Assembly (NCBI GenBank): GCA_022826945.1
Contig: JAJDTY010000030.1
Location: forward strand, 1 to 48,540
Direction of reading: 5' to 3'
DNA length: 48,540 bases
DNA from: Candidatus Binatia bacterium
GTDB taxonomy: Bacteria; Desulfobacterota; Binatia; Bin18
How positions within the stretch are numbered: the first letter of the stretch is position 1; each line of letters opens with the position of its first letter. The position numbers and the translations under genes were made by a program. The notes beneath the pieces are model-generated. The model saw nothing but the letters and a program-made list of their open reading frames with translations. It ran no database searches and was not told the origin of the DNA. Positions 39,856 to 47,771 of this stretch are shown one piece after another.

Positions 39856-40260
39856 ATGAGTACAAAGAAGACCCTGAGCACCTCGTTCTGGTCACGACCA
39901 GGCAAGTTTGGGCCCTGGGCGCAGGCGATCCAGGTGCCTGCGGGGCACGACTTTGTTTTTACAACGGGTATGACTGCGCGAGACGAAAACGGGAACACGG
40001 TCGCCCCCGGCGATGTGAAGGCGCAAACACGGCGCATCTTTGAGCAGATGCGAGCGATCTTTGCCGAGGCTGGTGCGAGCTTGAACGATGTCGTCAAAAT
40101 GACGGTCTATATTCAAGACATGGACGATGTGTTGGCTATCCAAGAGGTCCGGAACGAATATTGGCCGAGTGAGCCGCCAGTCTCGGCTACGGTCCAAGTG
40201 GCCCGACTTGTCTCGGATGAGGTCCGGATCGAAGTTGAGGCGATGGCTGTCGTACCCTAG
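39856..40260 (+). CDS. RidA (YjgF/UK114) family protein lacking the catalytic Arg, copy 1
   Basis: 134 residues, one Rid domain that forms a trimer. Seen: FVFTTGMTARDENGNTV, DVKAQTRRIFEQMRAIFAEAGASLNDVVKMTVYIQDM, and the end SATVQVARLVSDEVRIEVEAMAVVP. In RidA-type imine deaminases the PARS motif supplies the essential Arg; here it reads PVSA, with Ser110 at that place, so classical 2-aminoacrylate deaminase activity is not expected. Arg-lacking Rid subfamilies are often linked to catabolic operons and may act on other imines or as binding proteins. AAGGAGGGG precedes the ATG. Located between two HyuA-HyuB sets. Confidence 0.9.
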   Translation: MSTKKTLSTSFWSRPGKFGPWAQAIQVPAGHDFVFTTGMTARDENGNTVAPGDVKAQTRRIFEQMRAIFAEAGASLNDVVKMTVYIQDMDDVLAIQEVRNEYWPSEPPVSATVQVARLVSDEVRIEVEAMAVVP

Positions 40261-40333
40261 GGGAGACATATAAGGTCGCATAGGGTTTTTGTATTTCTTT
40301 GTATTTCAGCTAAGAATTATTCGAGCCGGACTC

Positions 40334-42400
40334 ATGAGCTATCGCATTGGAATCGACGTCGGCGGGACTTTCACCGATTTTGTGGCGGTCAATACCGACC
40401 AGCAGATGTATAGCGGGAAGACGCCGACGATTGCCGCCGATGAAGCGGCCAGCGTCTTTGGCGGGCTGGAGCAGATTGCGGCCCACTTTGGCGTCTCTCT
40501 TCAGACGCTTCTGGCCGAGACCGACCCCATCGTCCTCGGCACGACCGTTGTGACAAACACCATGCTGGAGTTTGCCGGCGCAAATATCGGTCTGATCACC
40601 ACCAAGGGATTTCGAGACGTCATCGAACTGCGCCGCGGGTATAAAGAAAGCCTGTTCGATATCCGGCTGCCACCGCCCCATCCCATTGTTGAGCGTGGGA
40701 AACGACTGGGTGTGACCGAGCGGATTGATGCCAGCGGCCGGATTGTCGCGCCGCTGGACGAGGCGGAGGTGCGGACCGCGCTGGAGCACCTGCGCGGCGT
40801 TGGGGTAGAGGCCATTGCCGTGTGCCTGCTGTTCAGCTTTGTGAATCCTGTCCACGAGCGACGTGTGCGCAATATTATCCACGAGGTTGATCCGGACCTG
40901 TTCGTCACCCTGTCCTCGGACGTACTGCCCCAGGTGCGAGAGTTCGAACGGGTCAGCACCACGGTCGTGAACGCCTATACCAGCCCGAAGCTGCGGGCCT
41001 ACCTGGAACAACTGTCCGCCAGGCTCGAAGCCCAGGGGTTCCGGGGTGGACTCTTCCTGATGCAGTCCAACGGCGGGATGATGGACATCGGCTTTGCGCG
41101 CGAGCACGGCGTGGATGCCGTCTTGTCCGGTCCCTCGGGCGGCGTGGTGGCGGCGACATTCCTGGGCGAGCAGTCCGGTTATAAAAATATCATCACGGCC
41201 GATATGGGCGGCACGAGTTACGATGTCTGTCTGATCAAGGATTCCGCTCCGGAGGTTGGGGTGGATAATTGGATCAGTCGGTATCGGGTCGCCGTCCCGC
41301 TGATCGATATTCACACCATTGGGGCTGGCGGCGGCTCGATCGCCTGGCTCGACGATGCCGGGGCACTCCGGGTTGGACCGCGCTCGGCCGGCGCCCAGCC
41401 TGGGCCGGCCTGCTATGGCCGGGGCGGAACCGAACCCACGGTGACAGATGCCGATCTGGTCCTGGGCTATCTCGATGCGGGCTCTTTTCTGGATGGGCAG
41501 ATGGCGCTTGATCGCCCCGCCGCCCACCGGGCAATCCAACAGCATATTGCCGAGCCCATGAATATCAGTGTGGAGGAGGCGGCCAGCGGGATTTTTGACA
41601 TTGCCAACAACAGCATGATTAACGCCATCCGCTATGTCTCGGTGGCCCGGGGGCGGGACCCGCGGGATTTTGCGCTGTTGGCCTTCGGGGGAGCCGGTCC
41701 GGTTCACGCGGGAACGCAGGTCCGCGACCTGGGCATCCGCACCATTCTGGTGCCGAAAAACGCCTCGGTCCTGTCCGCGCTGGGAAACTTAATCGCGAAC
41801 TTCAAAGTCTCCAAGGTGCAATCGTTTATTGCCAAGTCTGACCGCGTTGACCTGGAGGAGCTGAACGGCGTGCTGGCGCGTCTGCACCAGGAGGCCGAGG
41901 CATTGCTGGGCGACCGCTCCCGCATCCGCGAGGTGCTGGTCCGGCGTTTCCTCGATATTCGCTACGAGGGGCAGGTCCAGGAAGTGATCGTACCCATACA
42001 GGCGCGGACGCGGCGTCTGAGCGAGGTCAGTCTGGCGCAAACCCTGGAGGAGTTCCACGAACTGCACGAGCAGATCTATAAATTTCAGCGGCCCGAGCAG
42101 TCGGTAGAGATCGTCAGCGTACGCCTGGACATGATCGGGGTGCGGGCACCGCTGCATTTTGAAAGCCATCCGTTTGAAGACGAAGATGCCAGCCATGCGC
42201 GCAAAGGCCGCCGCCCGGTATACTTCGAGCCCCACGGTTTTGTGGACACCGATATTTACGCAGGTGAGCGAGTCCGGCCCGGCAACCTGATCACCGGTCC
42301 GGCGATTATTGAGGAAGCAAACACGAGTGTGGTCCTTTATCCGAACCAAGAGGCCATGCTCGATCAGTTCCTGACCTATGTCATTCAGGTCGCCAAATAA
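40334..42400 (+). CDS. hyuA: Hydantoinase/oxoprolinase HyuA-type subunit 2
   Basis: 688 residues. DVGGTFTD (8-15), VLGTTVVTNTMLEFAGANIG, ELRRGYKESLFDIRLPPP, NAYTSPKLRAYLEQL, MQSNGGMMDIGFARE, SGPSGGVVAATFLGEQ, DMGGTSYDVCL, IGAGGGSIAWLDD, RSAGAQPGPACYG and AFGGAGPVHAGTQVRDLG. Paralogue of the subunit at 35840; the LSGPSGG and AFGGAGPVHA patterns make it the more typical family member. The frame is open 15 codons upstream, in the AT-rich leader, but the family start and the position after GAGCCGGA favour the ATG at 40334. The next gene (HyuB) starts five bases after its stop. Confidence 0.95.
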   Translation: MSYRIGIDVGGTFTDFVAVNTDQQMYSGKTPTIAADEAASVFGGLEQIAAHFGVSLQTLLAETDPIVLGTTVVTNTMLEFAGANIGLITTKGFRDVIELRRGYKESLFDIRLPPPHPIVERGKRLGVTERIDASGRIVAPLDEAEVRTALEHLRGVGVEAIAVCLLFSFVNPVHERRVRNIIHEVDPDLFVTLSSDVLPQVREFERVSTTVVNAYTSPKLRAYLEQLSARLEAQGFRGGLFLMQSNGGMMDIGFAREHGVDAVLSGPSGGVVAATFLGEQSGYKNIITADMGGTSYDVCLIKDSAPEVGVDNWISRYRVAVPLIDIHTIGAGGGSIAWLDDAGALRVGPRSAGAQPGPACYGRGGTEPTVTDADLVLGYLDAGSFLDGQMALDRPAAHRAIQQHIAEPMNISVEEAASGIFDIANNSMINAIRYVSVARGRDPRDFALLAFGGAGPVHAGTQVRDLGIRTILVPKNASVLSALGNLIANFKVSKVQSFIAKSDRVDLEELNGVLARLHQEAEALLGDRSRIREVLVRRFLDIRYEGQVQEVIVPIQARTRRLSEVSLAQTLEEFHELHEQIYKFQRPEQSVEIVSVRLDMIGVRAPLHFESHPFEDEDASHARKGRRPVYFEPHGFVDTDIYAGERVRPGNLITGPAIIEEANTSVVLYPNQEAMLDQFLTYVIQVAK

Positions 42401-42405
42401 TCGCT

Positions 42406-43998
42406 ATGGACCAGAGACCGAAATTAAGCCCCGTCAAACGCGAAATCCTGCGCCATAATCTCCGGGCGATTGTGGATGACATGAGCATCGCCCTGGAGCA
42501 TAACAGCCCGTCCGAGACGGTCAGTGAAGCCCGCGACTACGCGGTGGCCTTCACCAATGCGAGGGGTGAGGTGGTGGTTGCCGAAAACCCGTTTCACACC
42601 CCCTCCCTGGCGCTCACCGCGCAAGCCATTCTCGATTACTATGAGTTCAATCTGCGGGCCGGCGATCTGGTCGTGACCAACGATCCGTATCGGGGCGGGA
42701 CGCAGACCCAGGACCTGACGGTTTTTGCGCCGGTCTACGCCACAGAGGAATTGGTGGGCTGTCTCCTCGTCCGGGTCCATATGCCGGACTTCGGCGGTCA
42801 GATTGTGGGCGGCTATAACCCGCCGGCCTTGGAAGTCTGGGCCGAAGGCGTACGTATTATTCCGATTAAACTCGCTCGCTTTGGCCGGCTGGACAGAGAC
42901 ATCCATCAGACCGTTCTGCTCAACAGCCGGGTGCCGGACCAGACCAGGGGCCTATTGGACGCTATGCTGGCCACCCTTGCCCTGGGACAGGAACGCGTCC
43001 AGCGCATGCTGGCCCGGTACGGCTTCGAGCCTTTTGTCGAAGGGCTGGAATACGCCCTGGACTATTCGGAAGCAGCGGCCCGGACGCGGCTCCGCGGCTG
43101 GTCGCCGGGTGTTTTTCACGGTCAGGCCATATTGGGCCATGACTGCGCCGAGCGCTCGCCGGTTGTCCGCTGTCAACTGGAAGTGCGCGACGGACGGGTG
43201 ACACTCGATTTTTCCGATTCGGATGTCCAAAGCTCCTCGTTTATGAATAGTGCCTGGGGTGCGAGCTGTGGGAGTGCCCTGCTACCGGTGATCAGTCTGC
43301 TGGGGGACGATCTGCCCATGAATTCCGGGGTCCTGCGCGTCGTGCGATTCCAGGCCACAGAAGGCTCGCTCGTTCGACCGGCTTACCCTGCCGCAGTCGG
43401 CTGGGGCCAGGCTCACCCCGGCAGCGAGATCATCAACGCGGTTTCAGCCGCGCTCAGTGCGTGTACGGGTCAGTCTCTGCCTCGCATACCCACTCAGGCG
43501 TTCGTGCGTTGTTGTTTCGCCAAATATCGGATTTTTTCGCTTGATTCCTTAATCTATCCTGGGGCGGCGAGCGTGGACGGGGTAAACGGCTGGGGCCCCC
43601 CCGGTTATCTGGCTCGGCGCAAGCTGCCGTCGATCGAAAAATGCGAGATTGCGTTTCCTGAAATATCTATTGAGCGTCTGGAAATCGTTGCTGATGGGAG
43701 AGGCGCTGAGGCCGGACACGGCGCACCGGCTTCCGAAGTCAGGGTGGCGCTCCGCCAGCCGGCCTCGGTAACGGCCTGTCTCAACGGACCGCCCGATGAG
43801 ACAGATTCGGAGAGGCGTCCGGTCTTCAGTATCCGGACGGAAGACGCGGAGCTATCCGTTGATACCTTCTGCGCCGACCGGCGCCTGGCGAGCGGGGTGT
43901 TGACCTTGCGCACGGCCGGGGGTGGGCACACCAGCCGTGCGCAAGCGGAAGTCCAAGACGAAAGGCGTCGCTGCTCGCAGACTTTAACCGATGAGTGA
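42406..43998 (+). CDS. hyuB: HyuB-type subunit 2, diverged and short at the C-terminus
   Basis: 530 residues. N-terminal half is typical: SPVKREILRHNLRAIVDDMS, ALEHNSPSETVSEARDYAVA, NDPYRGGTQTQDLT, VHMPDFGGQIVGGYNP and DYSEAAARTRLRGW. The region after about residue 340 is poorly matched to the other two HyuB proteins, and the usual C-terminal GGGG(Y/W)G-P motif plus about 30 following residues are absent; instead it ends in a Gly-rich RTAGGGHTSRAQAEVQD tail. It may be a non-catalytic subunit, or decaying. It begins five bases after HyuA2 and precedes another HyuB by 25 bp, so HyuA2 may assemble with both. Confidence 0.88.
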   Translation: MDQRPKLSPVKREILRHNLRAIVDDMSIALEHNSPSETVSEARDYAVAFTNARGEVVVAENPFHTPSLALTAQAILDYYEFNLRAGDLVVTNDPYRGGTQTQDLTVFAPVYATEELVGCLLVRVHMPDFGGQIVGGYNPPALEVWAEGVRIIPIKLARFGRLDRDIHQTVLLNSRVPDQTRGLLDAMLATLALGQERVQRMLARYGFEPFVEGLEYALDYSEAAARTRLRGWSPGVFHGQAILGHDCAERSPVVRCQLEVRDGRVTLDFSDSDVQSSSFMNSAWGASCGSALLPVISLLGDDLPMNSGVLRVVRFQATEGSLVRPAYPAAVGWGQAHPGSEIINAVSAALSACTGQSLPRIPTQAFVRCCFAKYRIFSLDSLIYPGAASVDGVNGWGPPGYLARRKLPSIEKCEIAFPEISIERLEIVADGRGAEAGHGAPASEVRVALRQPASVTACLNGPPDETDSERRPVFSIRTEDAELSVDTFCADRRLASGVLTLRTAGGGHTSRAQAEVQDERRRCSQTLTDE

Positions 43999-44023
43999 AT
44001 AGGCGTCAGATAGGAGTAAGCTC

Positions 44024-45772
44024 ATGATTACCCCAATCACCGCGGAGATCATCCGGGAATATTTCGAGTCGGTTGCGGAAGAAATCATCAAGACCATGGT
44101 CAGGGCGTCGGTCTCGCCGATTTTCAATGAAGCCCATGATTGTTCGGCTGGTGTGTTTTCCTACGACGGTAAACAGGTCGGACTGGTATCTCGGGGGGAT
44201 GCGGTGCCGGTGCATATCTACGCCTGCCTGACCTCGGTCGAAGCCTGTATTCGGTTCTTCCGTGGCGACTTAAACGATGGCGATGTGATCCTGGCCTGTG
44301 ACCCGTTTTTTGGCGGGACTCATATCGGCGACTACACCATCATCCTGCCTGTCTTCTGCAATAACAAACCCGTTTTCTTTGCCTCGGTGCGTGCGCATAT
44401 GCTGGATGTCGGTGGCCCGGTGCCGGGCGGACTCAATGCCGAGGCCGAGGAAGTCTGGCAGGAAGGCTTTCGCTTTCCTCCGGTCAAGGTGTTTGAAAAG
44501 GGCGAACGGCGGCGGGATGTCTGGGATCTGCTGAAGGCAAACAACCGCTTACCCGATATTGCCATCGCTGACATTAACGCCATGATCGGTGCCTGCAAAA
44601 TCGGTGAAGAACGCATTCGGGCGGTGGTCGATAAATACGGTCTGGCAACCGTTCAGGAGGGCGTCCAGTACACCTTCGACTACAGCGAGAAGAAGTTCCG
44701 CAATGCCATCGCCCAGTGGCCCAAGGGCGCCTATACCGGCCGCAGCCTTTTGGATCAGGACTTTCGCGGCAATGAGAACATCAATGTGGATGTCTGCATT
44801 GAAGTGAAAGAGGGCGAAGTGGTCGTTGATTTCAGCGGCTCCCACGCCCAGAGTCCGGGGGTCATTAACAGCGTCGTGGGGAATACCATTTCCTACGTCT
44901 ACGGTTGTTTTTCCGCGGTGTGCCCGGACGTGCCGATCAATTCTGGATTTTTCCGGCCAATTCGGGTCGTCCTGCCGGAGGGCTCGGTGGTGAATCCCAA
45001 TTCGCCGGCCGCTGCCGGATATGCCACCATCTGTATCGGCTGTACGATCGGGGAAGCGGTTATGCAGGCCTTGGGAAAAATTGTGCCCGAACGGGTCGGT
45101 ACCACCAGCATAGACCTGAGCATGCTCTGGACGCACGGCGAGGATCCCCGCACGAAGAATTTTTTCATCAGCTATGACTATCACGCCTCGCCCATCAGCT
45201 CCGGCGGGACGTATGGGGTCGATGGCTGGGGCGGTTGGTCGGCGCTGTTCTGTGCCCTCCAACTGGCTTCAGTCGAAATGACCGAGATCCAGTATCCTTT
45301 CCTGTATCTGGAAGGCGAGTACACCACCGACTCGGCCGCGGCGGGCCAGTGGCGCGGCGCTCCGGCCTATAGCATGAAGCGCATGGCCTACCAGACCGAT
45401 TCGCCCATCTATCTGAATATCTGGGTCCAGGGCGCCCGCCACACCCTGCAGGGCTACTGCGGAGGGCAGGACGGGGTGGGGAATTATGCGGTTGTCCACT
45501 ATGACAGCGAACAGGCGCGGACCGTCACCGACGTGGCGTTTCTTGAGCCCTCGGAGCGGGGAGATATCCTGTTTTTTCAGAGCTGTGGTGGTGGCGGCTG
45601 GGGTGACCCGCTCAAGCGCGACCCCGCCGCGGTTCTGGCTGATGTGGAAAACGACTACGTCTCGATTGAAGGGGCTGAGAGCGCTTACGGGGTCGTGATT
45701 GACCCGATCTCACATACTGTTGACGAAACCGCGACACAGCAGGTGCGTGCCGCGCGAACCAATGGAAAATGA
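44024..45772 (+). CDS. hyuB: Hydantoinase/oxoprolinase HyuB-type subunit 3
   Basis: 582 residues. TAEIIREYFESVAEEI, ACDPFFGGTHIGDYTI, AHMLDVGGPVPGG, YTFDYSEKKFRNAIAQWP, DFSGSHAQSPGVINSVVGNTI, GEYTTDSAAAGQWRGAPA and SCGGGGWGDPLKRDPAAVLADV at the C-terminus: a complete HyuB. Start ATG with AGGAG upstream. It follows the diverged HyuB2 by 25 bp and precedes a Rid gene by 27 bp, continuing the operon. The HyuA2-HyuB2-HyuB3 order recalls multi-subunit acetophenone/acetone carboxylase relatives, although the dedicated small carboxylase subunits are not present. Confidence 0.94.
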   Translation: MITPITAEIIREYFESVAEEIIKTMVRASVSPIFNEAHDCSAGVFSYDGKQVGLVSRGDAVPVHIYACLTSVEACIRFFRGDLNDGDVILACDPFFGGTHIGDYTIILPVFCNNKPVFFASVRAHMLDVGGPVPGGLNAEAEEVWQEGFRFPPVKVFEKGERRRDVWDLLKANNRLPDIAIADINAMIGACKIGEERIRAVVDKYGLATVQEGVQYTFDYSEKKFRNAIAQWPKGAYTGRSLLDQDFRGNENINVDVCIEVKEGEVVVDFSGSHAQSPGVINSVVGNTISYVYGCFSAVCPDVPINSGFFRPIRVVLPEGSVVNPNSPAAAGYATICIGCTIGEAVMQALGKIVPERVGTTSIDLSMLWTHGEDPRTKNFFISYDYHASPISSGGTYGVDGWGGWSALFCALQLASVEMTEIQYPFLYLEGEYTTDSAAAGQWRGAPAYSMKRMAYQTDSPIYLNIWVQGARHTLQGYCGGQDGVGNYAVVHYDSEQARTVTDVAFLEPSERGDILFFQSCGGGGWGDPLKRDPAAVLADVENDYVSIEGAESAYGVVIDPISHTVDETATQQVRAARTNGK

Positions 45773-45799
45773 ACGCATACGAACAGGAGGGCAGAGCCG

Positions 45800-46201
45800 A
45801 TGATTACGCCGCATATCATTGATCCGGGTTGGAAATGGGACGAAAATTTTCCGCTCTCACAAGGGCTGAAGATCGGCAACCTCTTGTTTCTCTCGGGCCA
45901 GGTCGCGGTCGATTCTGACGGTCAAGTCGTTGGCAAGGGCGACCTGGGGGCACAGACGCGGCAAGTCTTTGAGAATATGAAAACGGTCTTGGAGCAGGCG
46001 GGTGCGACCTTCGACAATGTGGTGAAAATGACGAGCTATTTCACCACCAATATCCAGAACTACGAGGAGTATTTCGCAGTCCGGCGGGAATACTTCACCA
46101 AGTTCAACCCGGCCAGTACAGGTGTCCAGGTCGCCGCTCTGGCGTTTGAGGACCTCCTGCTGGAAGTCGAGGCCATCGCCTATTTGCCGGATGAGGTGTG
46201 A
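45800..46201 (+). CDS. RidA (YjgF/UK114) family protein lacking the catalytic Arg, copy 2
   Basis: 133 residues, single Rid domain: LKIGNLLFLSGQVAVDSDGQVV, DLGAQTRQVFENMKTVLEQAGATFDNVVKMTSYFT and STGVQVAALAFEDLLLEVEAIAYLP. At the PARS position it reads PAST, with Ser106 for the catalytic Arg, like the copy at 39856. The two Rid proteins share a common layout but are clearly diverged. AGGAGGG precedes the ATG. Last gene of the hydantoinase operon; each of the two HyuA-HyuB blocks therefore ends with a Rid gene. Confidence 0.9.
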   Translation: MITPHIIDPGWKWDENFPLSQGLKIGNLLFLSGQVAVDSDGQVVGKGDLGAQTRQVFENMKTVLEQAGATFDNVVKMTSYFTTNIQNYEEYFAVRREYFTKFNPASTGVQVAALAFEDLLLEVEAIAYLPDEV

Positions 46202-46253
46202 CTCCGGCGGGGTGGCTGGGTGCGTGTAAGCGATTATGTCAGACACCTTTGGC

Positions 46254-46321
46254 GGTACTGGCTGGCTTCGACGCCGAACGGCCTATTTTGAATTTTTTAG
46301 CGGCCTAATTCGGCCAGTACC
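46254..46321. repeat. Inverted-repeat element downstream of the hydantoinase operon
   Basis: GGTACTGGC (46254-46262) and GCCAGTACC (46313-46321) are perfect nine-base inverted repeats with a 50-base AT-rich interior that contains several GGCC blocks and TTTTTT. It could be a long terminator-like structure or the ends of a small non-autonomous element; no target duplication is obvious. Confidence 0.35.
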
Positions 46322-46350
46322 CCTTTGGCTCATGCTGCTGCACTGAGCAA

Positions 46351-46379
46351 TTGAAATATATGTATATTATGCATATACT
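46351..46379 (+). promoter_or_regulatory. Strong sigma70-type promoter with overlapping operator for brnTA
   Basis: TTGAAA (46351-46356), 17 bp, TATACT (46374-46379). Overlapping the -10 is the perfect inverted repeat GTATAT-TATGC-ATATAC (46362-46378), a good candidate for the BrnA repression site. The expected transcript start is close to 46386, where the GTG start codon of brnT lies, so the mRNA may be leaderless. Confidence 0.6.
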
Positions 46380-46385
46380 GGCGGA

Positions 46386-46657
46386 GTGGGGATCACCTTT
46401 GACCCGAAGAAAATTTACTCAACCTCCGCCGCCATGGGGTGTCGCTGACAGAGGGTGACGGTGTCCTGAATGACCCCTTAGCACTCACGATTGAAGATGA
46501 TGCCGCTGAGGGAGAACAGAGATTTGTCTCCATAGGTATGAATACCTTTGGACGTTTGATGGTCATCGTGTACACACACCGGGGCGAAGACTTCCGCCTC
46601 ATTTCCGCGCGGCGCGCAGAACCAAAAGAGAGGCGAGCCTATGAAGAAGGAATATGA
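46386..46657 (+). pseudogene. brnT: BrnT-family toxin gene with a one-base frameshift
   Basis: From the GTG at 46386 the first codons read VGITFDPKK, the usual BrnT start, then the frame breaks at an A-run (46410-46413) and meets a TGA. Adding one A restores KNLLNLRRHGVSLTEGDGVL, exactly the BrnT pattern, which joins the downstream frame DPLALTIEDD, GEQRFVSIGMN and RLISARRAEPKERRAYEEG. BrnT is an RNase toxin related to RelE, about 90 residues. The break is either a true inactivating mutation or a homopolymer sequencing error. A shortened product from a GTG at 46439 would lack the first strand and helix. The antitoxin gene overlaps its end by 17 bases. Confidence 0.85.
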
Positions 46658-46892
46658 CTTTTCAAAGGCCAAACGTGGGGCGGTAGAGCCTACGACGAGT
46701 AAGACCCGCATTACGCTCTATCTGGACAACGATATCCTCGACCACTTTCGTACGAGGTCGGAGCAGACAGGCCGAGGCTATCAAACGCTCATCAATGAAG
46801 TCCTTAAGAGGCAGGTTGGTCTCACCGAACAAGCTTTGACACCGGAAGCAGTACGGCGCATCGTGCGTGAGGAGTTAGCCTTACAGGGCTGA
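46641..46892 (+). CDS. brnA: BrnA-family antitoxin
   Basis: 83 residues. N-terminal MKKEYDFSKAKRGAVEP followed by KTRITLYLDNDILDHFRTRSEQTGRGYQTLINEVLKR: the ribbon-helix-helix DNA-binding domain that BrnA uses to dimerise, bind its operator and neutralise BrnT. The C-terminal part (LTPEAVRRIVREELAL) is helical. Its ATG lies within the last codons of brnT, with AGAGG upstream, the usual toxin-first order of this module. Intact although the toxin frame is broken, a state in which the antitoxin may persist as a simple repressor. Confidence 0.92.
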   Translation: MKKEYDFSKAKRGAVEPTTSKTRITLYLDNDILDHFRTRSEQTGRGYQTLINEVLKRQVGLTEQALTPEAVRRIVREELALQG

Positions 46893-46897
46893 AAAGC

Positions 46898-47647
46898 TCA
46901 CCCCGGCAAGACCAACTCCTGATACAGTCCCTGCGCTCCCATCTCGACCTCGACCTCGGTGACCGGCGGACGGGCGTAGTGCCAGCGCAGACCGTGATGC
47001 CCCCCGCTTGCCAGACCCGGCAGAATCTCCGTTTCCAGTAGCGGATACGCATTGTGAACGGTGTACAGCTCGACGGCCGTCACATCGGTCCAGGCGAGGC
47101 TGAACTCCTGTAAGCGGTCCGTCAAGACCTCAAGAACCGCCTGCGTCTTTTGGCTGATACCCTGCGGCGACACGTCTCCGCGGCTGACGATCTCAGTTCC
47201 TTTTTCGGACCGCTGGATTTCAGCCGCCCCGGACAGCATAAAGCTGGGACGGTCGTGGTCCGTGGGCACGGTGTAGGAAAACCCGTAGAGCGAGGGTGCG
47301 GCAACCGGGTGGACGGCCAGCGCCACATTGGTCCGCGCTGTCGGGTTGAGGCCGTCAACAAGGACACCCCAGTCCGCGAGCCGCTGGACGTAGGGTTCAT
47401 TAAACTCGGCAAACCCCTGGGGTGAGAGCGGTTGCGGGATGCGCAACTCCATACCGCACAGGGCCTGGATGGGCCGGCCGAGCTGCTGGAGATGACGCGC
47501 AATCAGCTCATAGCCTTTTTCCAGCGCTGGCAGCGGATGAAAAGTAGCGTGTACCACCTCATAGCCGGGCTGAGCCCGGCAGCCCGAAGAAAAAGGACCG
47601 CTGCTTTTGATGAAGGTGAAATTACCGTCGGGTTGATCTATGAGCAT
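46898..47647 (-). CDS. CnbZ-like protein (2-amino-5-chloromuconate deaminase family, Rid-related)
   Basis: 249 residues from the ATG that has AAAGGA seven bases upstream (frame open to 47689). Recognised features: GYEVVHATFHPLPALEKGYE, CGMELRIPQPLSPQGFAEFNEPYVQRLADWG, DGLNPTARTNVALAVHPVAAPSLYGFSYTVP, and a C-terminal Rid-like half with ISQKTQAVLEVLTDRLQEFSLAWTDVTAVELYTVH. This is the two-part pattern I associate with CnbZ-type proteins, which release ammonia from aminomuconates in nitro-/aminoaromatic breakdown. Assignment is from memory of the family, moderate. First gene of a minus-strand unit or alone; the RraA-type gene ends 124 bp upstream. Confidence 0.7.
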   Translation of the reverse strand: MLIDQPDGNFTFIKSSGPFSSGCRAQPGYEVVHATFHPLPALEKGYELIARHLQQLGRPIQALCGMELRIPQPLSPQGFAEFNEPYVQRLADWGVLVDGLNPTARTNVALAVHPVAAPSLYGFSYTVPTDHDRPSFMLSGAAEIQRSEKGTEIVSRGDVSPQGISQKTQAVLEVLTDRLQEFSLAWTDVTAVELYTVHNAYPLLETEILPGLASGGHHGLRWHYARPPVTEVEVEMGAQGLYQELVLPG

Positions 47648-47771
47648 GGGGAATCCTTTAGTGAAGAATACTTGCCCGATCAGTAGCACCCTTCCTCCCT
47701 CATAGGCAACAATGTTGTCGCTCTATGGCTGGGTTTCTTAGCGTGATACGTCTCGAACTGATATTGACAAA

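Noticed and set aside
40288..40307. Tandem duplication TTTGTATTTC
   Set aside because: Only two ten-base units in an AT-rich leader; likely chance or simple slippage, no further copies seen.
40310..41707. Long open frame of 465 codons on the minus strand
   Set aside because: It lies antisense to the HyuA2 gene, has no family likeness and a composition typical of the complement of a GC-rich gene.
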